NCBI RefSeq assembly: GCF_023167545.1
Contig: NZ_AP014647.1
Coordinates: 124,001-188,000 of the forward strand
Source: Streptococcus constellatus subsp. constellatus
GTDB lineage: Bacteria; Bacillota; Bacilli; Lactobacillales; Streptococcaceae
Direction of reading: 5' to 3'
Length of the DNA stretch: 64,000 nt
In this document: piece after piece, positions 62,251 through 64,000 of the stretch
Numbering within the stretch: position 1 is the stretch's first letter
Layout of the letters: the number at the start of each line of letters is the position of its first letter
The notes under the pieces: model-generated
What the model saw: only the letters and a program-made list of their open reading frames with translations
Database searches by the model: none
Told to the model about the DNA's origin: nothing
Made by a program: the position numbers and the translations under genes

Positions 62251-64000
62251 TGAAACAACGTTTAGACTTTCATAAGCTGTATTACAACCTTGATAAAATT
62301 TTATTTTTATTTTTTATCATTTTTATGGTAATGGAGTATCTCTGGTTACCTTTTAATTCCTGGGCTGCAGATTCTTTGCTGAGGCTGACAGGTTATCAAT
62401 TTTTATCGTACAATAATGTCTTAGCGGTACTATCCAGCAATCTGTTGCTAACTCTAGCATTTATTGTATTATTTCTGGTGAACCTGCTAGTCGCTTATTT
62501 TCAGGTTGGTTTGCTCTTTTTAGGTGCTCATAATTTGCTGACTCAGCAGGGAAGTACACTTTTTGCATTCACTAAAAAAACAGTCTCTGATGGTTTTTCA
62601 CTTTTAAAACAAGTTCGTCCCAGCAAAGTTGCATTTGTTTTATTGTACATTGCTTTGCTTTTTCCGTTCATTCGGAAAATCTTGAAAATTTATTATTTAA
62701 ATAAAATTTTAATTCCGAATTTTATCGTGTCTTATTTACGAGATACTTACTTTTTAGCTGGAATTGGACTTGCTTTACTAGTATTGCTGATGCTGTTGAT
62801 TGCTGTCCGTTTGATGTTTGCGTTACCAAAAATTCTGATTGAGAATGTCTCCGTCGGAGAAGCGGTTCGATTTAGTTTGGAAAAAACACATAAGCGTTTG
62901 CTGTTCTATTCTTGGCACTTGTTTTGGATTGTTACCAAGAGTTTTCTACTCTTTTTCGCTATAACGATTCCATTATTGTGCCTTCAAACTTATACGGACG
63001 ATCAGTCCAATCAAACTGCGCTTATAGCCGGAGTTGTCAATTATGTGCTGATGAAAACGACTCACTATTTGATGTTGACCTATTTTTTAGTTAAATTTGT
63101 AGCTTTTTTGACAGAGAAAAGACTTTGTCACAGTGCACGCAGGAAGTTAGATCGACTCTATCGTTGGGTTGTTATGTCGATTGCTTTTTTAGTATTTGCA
63201 GCTGAGGGTTATAGCTATCTTCAGATTCCGTTGAGCAACAATCCTGCTGTGATTTCGCATCGTGGTGTTTCACAGGCAAACGGTGTCCAAAATACGATTC
63301 AATCGTTAGAGAAGACAGCCTTATTAAAGCCAGACTATATTGAAATGGATGTTCAAGAAACAAAGGATGGACAATTTGTCATGATGCATGATGCGAATTT
63401 ATCTGCCTTGACTGGAGTCAACGCGAAGCCACAAGATTTGACGTTGACAGAATTAACAGCTTTGGATGTTACTGAAAATGGCTATCGTACAAAGATTTCG
63501 AGTTTTGATGCTTATTTAAAACGTGCTAATGAATTGGGTCAACGCTTGCTGATTGAAATAAAAACTAGTAAGAAAGATTCGCCTGATATGATGGATCGCT
63601 TTCTGAACAAATATGGGAACACCATTAAACAATATGGCCACCAAATGCATTCACTGGATTATAAAGTCATCAACAAAGTAGTTAAATATGATGCCAGCAT
63701 TCCAACTTTTTTCATTCTCCCTTACAATACCATTTTCCCACGCACTAAGGCAAGTGGCTATACAATGGAGTACTCCACACTTGATGATAATTTTATTTTC
63801 AAGCTGTGGCAAACGGATAAGAAACTGTATGATTGGACGGTCAATGATGAAAATGCTATTTCAAAATCGTTGCGTTTAGGTGTAGATGGCATTATCACTG
63901 ATGATGTGCAGTTGGTACAAACAGCTATTAAAGAATTGCAAAATAATCCTAAATACGCCGACTTGCTAATCAATCAAGCTTTTGACTTTTTTAATTTTAC
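62250..64000 (+). CDS. Membrane glycerophosphodiester phosphodiesterase (3' end outside window)
   Basis: The frame opens at ATG 62250 (AAAGGAGAATG) and stays open to the window's end, 583 codons. The N-terminal ~315 residues are a membrane domain with about seven helices. The rest is a GDPD catalytic domain facing outside: SHRGVSQANGVQNT, then IEMDVQETKDGQFVMMHDAN, then LLIEIKT and WTVNDENAI. These supply the His/Glu/Asp active site that splits glycerophosphodiesters, with possible roles in lipoteichoic acid or phospholipid turnover. It overlaps the DUF218 gene by 1 bp, so the two are coupled. Confidence 0.92.
   Translation, partial: MKQRLDFHKLYYNLDKILFLFFIIFMVMEYLWLPFNSWAADSLLRLTGYQFLSYNNVLAVLSSNLLLTLAFIVLFLVNLLVAYFQVGLLFLGAHNLLTQQGSTLFAFTKKTVSDGFSLLKQVRPSKVAFVLLYIALLFPFIRKILKIYYLNKILIPNFIVSYLRDTYFLAGIGLALLVLLMLLIAVRLMFALPKILIENVSVGEAVRFSLEKTHKRLLFYSWHLFWIVTKSFLLFFAITIPLLCLQTYTDDQSNQTALIAGVVNYVLMKTTHYLMLTYFLVKFVAFLTEKRLCHSARRKLDRLYRWVVMSIAFLVFAAEGYSYLQIPLSNNPAVISHRGVSQANGVQNTIQSLEKTALLKPDYIEMDVQETKDGQFVMMHDANLSALTGVNAKPQDLTLTELTALDVTENGYRTKISSFDAYLKRANELGQRLLIEIKTSKKDSPDMMDRFLNKYGNTIKQYGHQMHSLDYKVINKVVKYDASIPTFFILPYNTIFPRTKASGYTMEYSTLDDNFIFKLWQTDKKLYDWTVNDENAISKSLRLGVDGIITDDVQLVQTAIKELQNNPKYADLLINQAFDFFNF

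Overview
The window is chromosomal DNA from a low-GC Gram-positive coccus of the genus Streptococcus. The evidence is gene order (pbp2A-rpmG-secE-nusG, rpsB-tsf, ctsR-clpC, rpsL-rpsG-fusA then gap, rnpA-yidC-jag-rpmH, tsaB-rimI-tsaD), streptococcal proteins (fused glutathione synthase GshF, RocS-like protein, Rgg regulator, PurR) and a streptococcal Cia-type small RNA. The sequence does not fix the species; AT-rich composition and gene content fit a viridans or anginosus-type oral streptococcus.

Layout. 1-9721 is mostly plus strand: end of pbp2A, rpmG, secE, nusG, an orphan gene, tRNA-Cys (minus), rpsB-tsf, a small membrane protein (minus), the heat-shock pair ctsR-clpC and an acetyltransferase. 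9736-13939 is minus: dusB-hslO and a telA/xpaC pair. 14080-23515 is a decaying stretch: an alcohol dehydrogenase remnant behind an intact MerR-type operator, gshF, purA, a CiaR-type small RNA, a wrecked Mrr endonuclease, tadA, a broken membrane gene, the SRP RNA, and a TetR module with a membrane-anchored flavin reductase-like protein. 23605-43007 is housekeeping: pgi, glpK, rnpA-yidC-jag, rpmH, tatD-rnmV-rsmA, tRNA-Ser and tRNA-Leu, rsgA-rpe-thiN-rmuC-yhaM, purR, rpsL-rpsG-fusA. 43122-46367 is an accessory insert between fusA and gap: a secreted tyrosine-rich peptide with an ABC transporter, and an IS30 element. 46761-53259 is again core: gap, rnjA-rpoY, tsaB-rimI-tsaD, azlCD. 53277-56876 is a peptide-signalling island. 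56945-59434 holds a TipA-type MerR regulator and an IS1182-family element. The end carries a HI0933-type flavoprotein, rocS, a DUF218 protein and the first 583 codons of a membrane glycerophosphodiesterase.

Two accessory systems matter most. The first is an Rgg regulator whose 3' end overlaps a convergent 27-codon short hydrophobic peptide gene (54132-54215, minus) that is absent from ordinary ORF lists. The peptide gene and a divergent small-ORF/MFS operon share a promoter motif with identical spacing. Downstream lies a decayed double-glycine bacteriocin gene followed by an intact CPBP-family (Abi) putative immunity protein. The second is the fusA-gap insert, in which a signal-peptide-bearing peptide of 92 residues precedes a dedicated ABC permease/ATPase pair, a layout like lactococcin 972-type bacteriocin loci; part of the permease gene has a visibly different base composition.

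Regulatory sites read directly from sequence include a CtsR operator, a CiaR box driving a small RNA, two identically built TetR operators, two MerR-type promoters with 19-bp spacers, and cre-like sites near glpK and gap. No CRISPR array, rRNA operon or prophage was seen.
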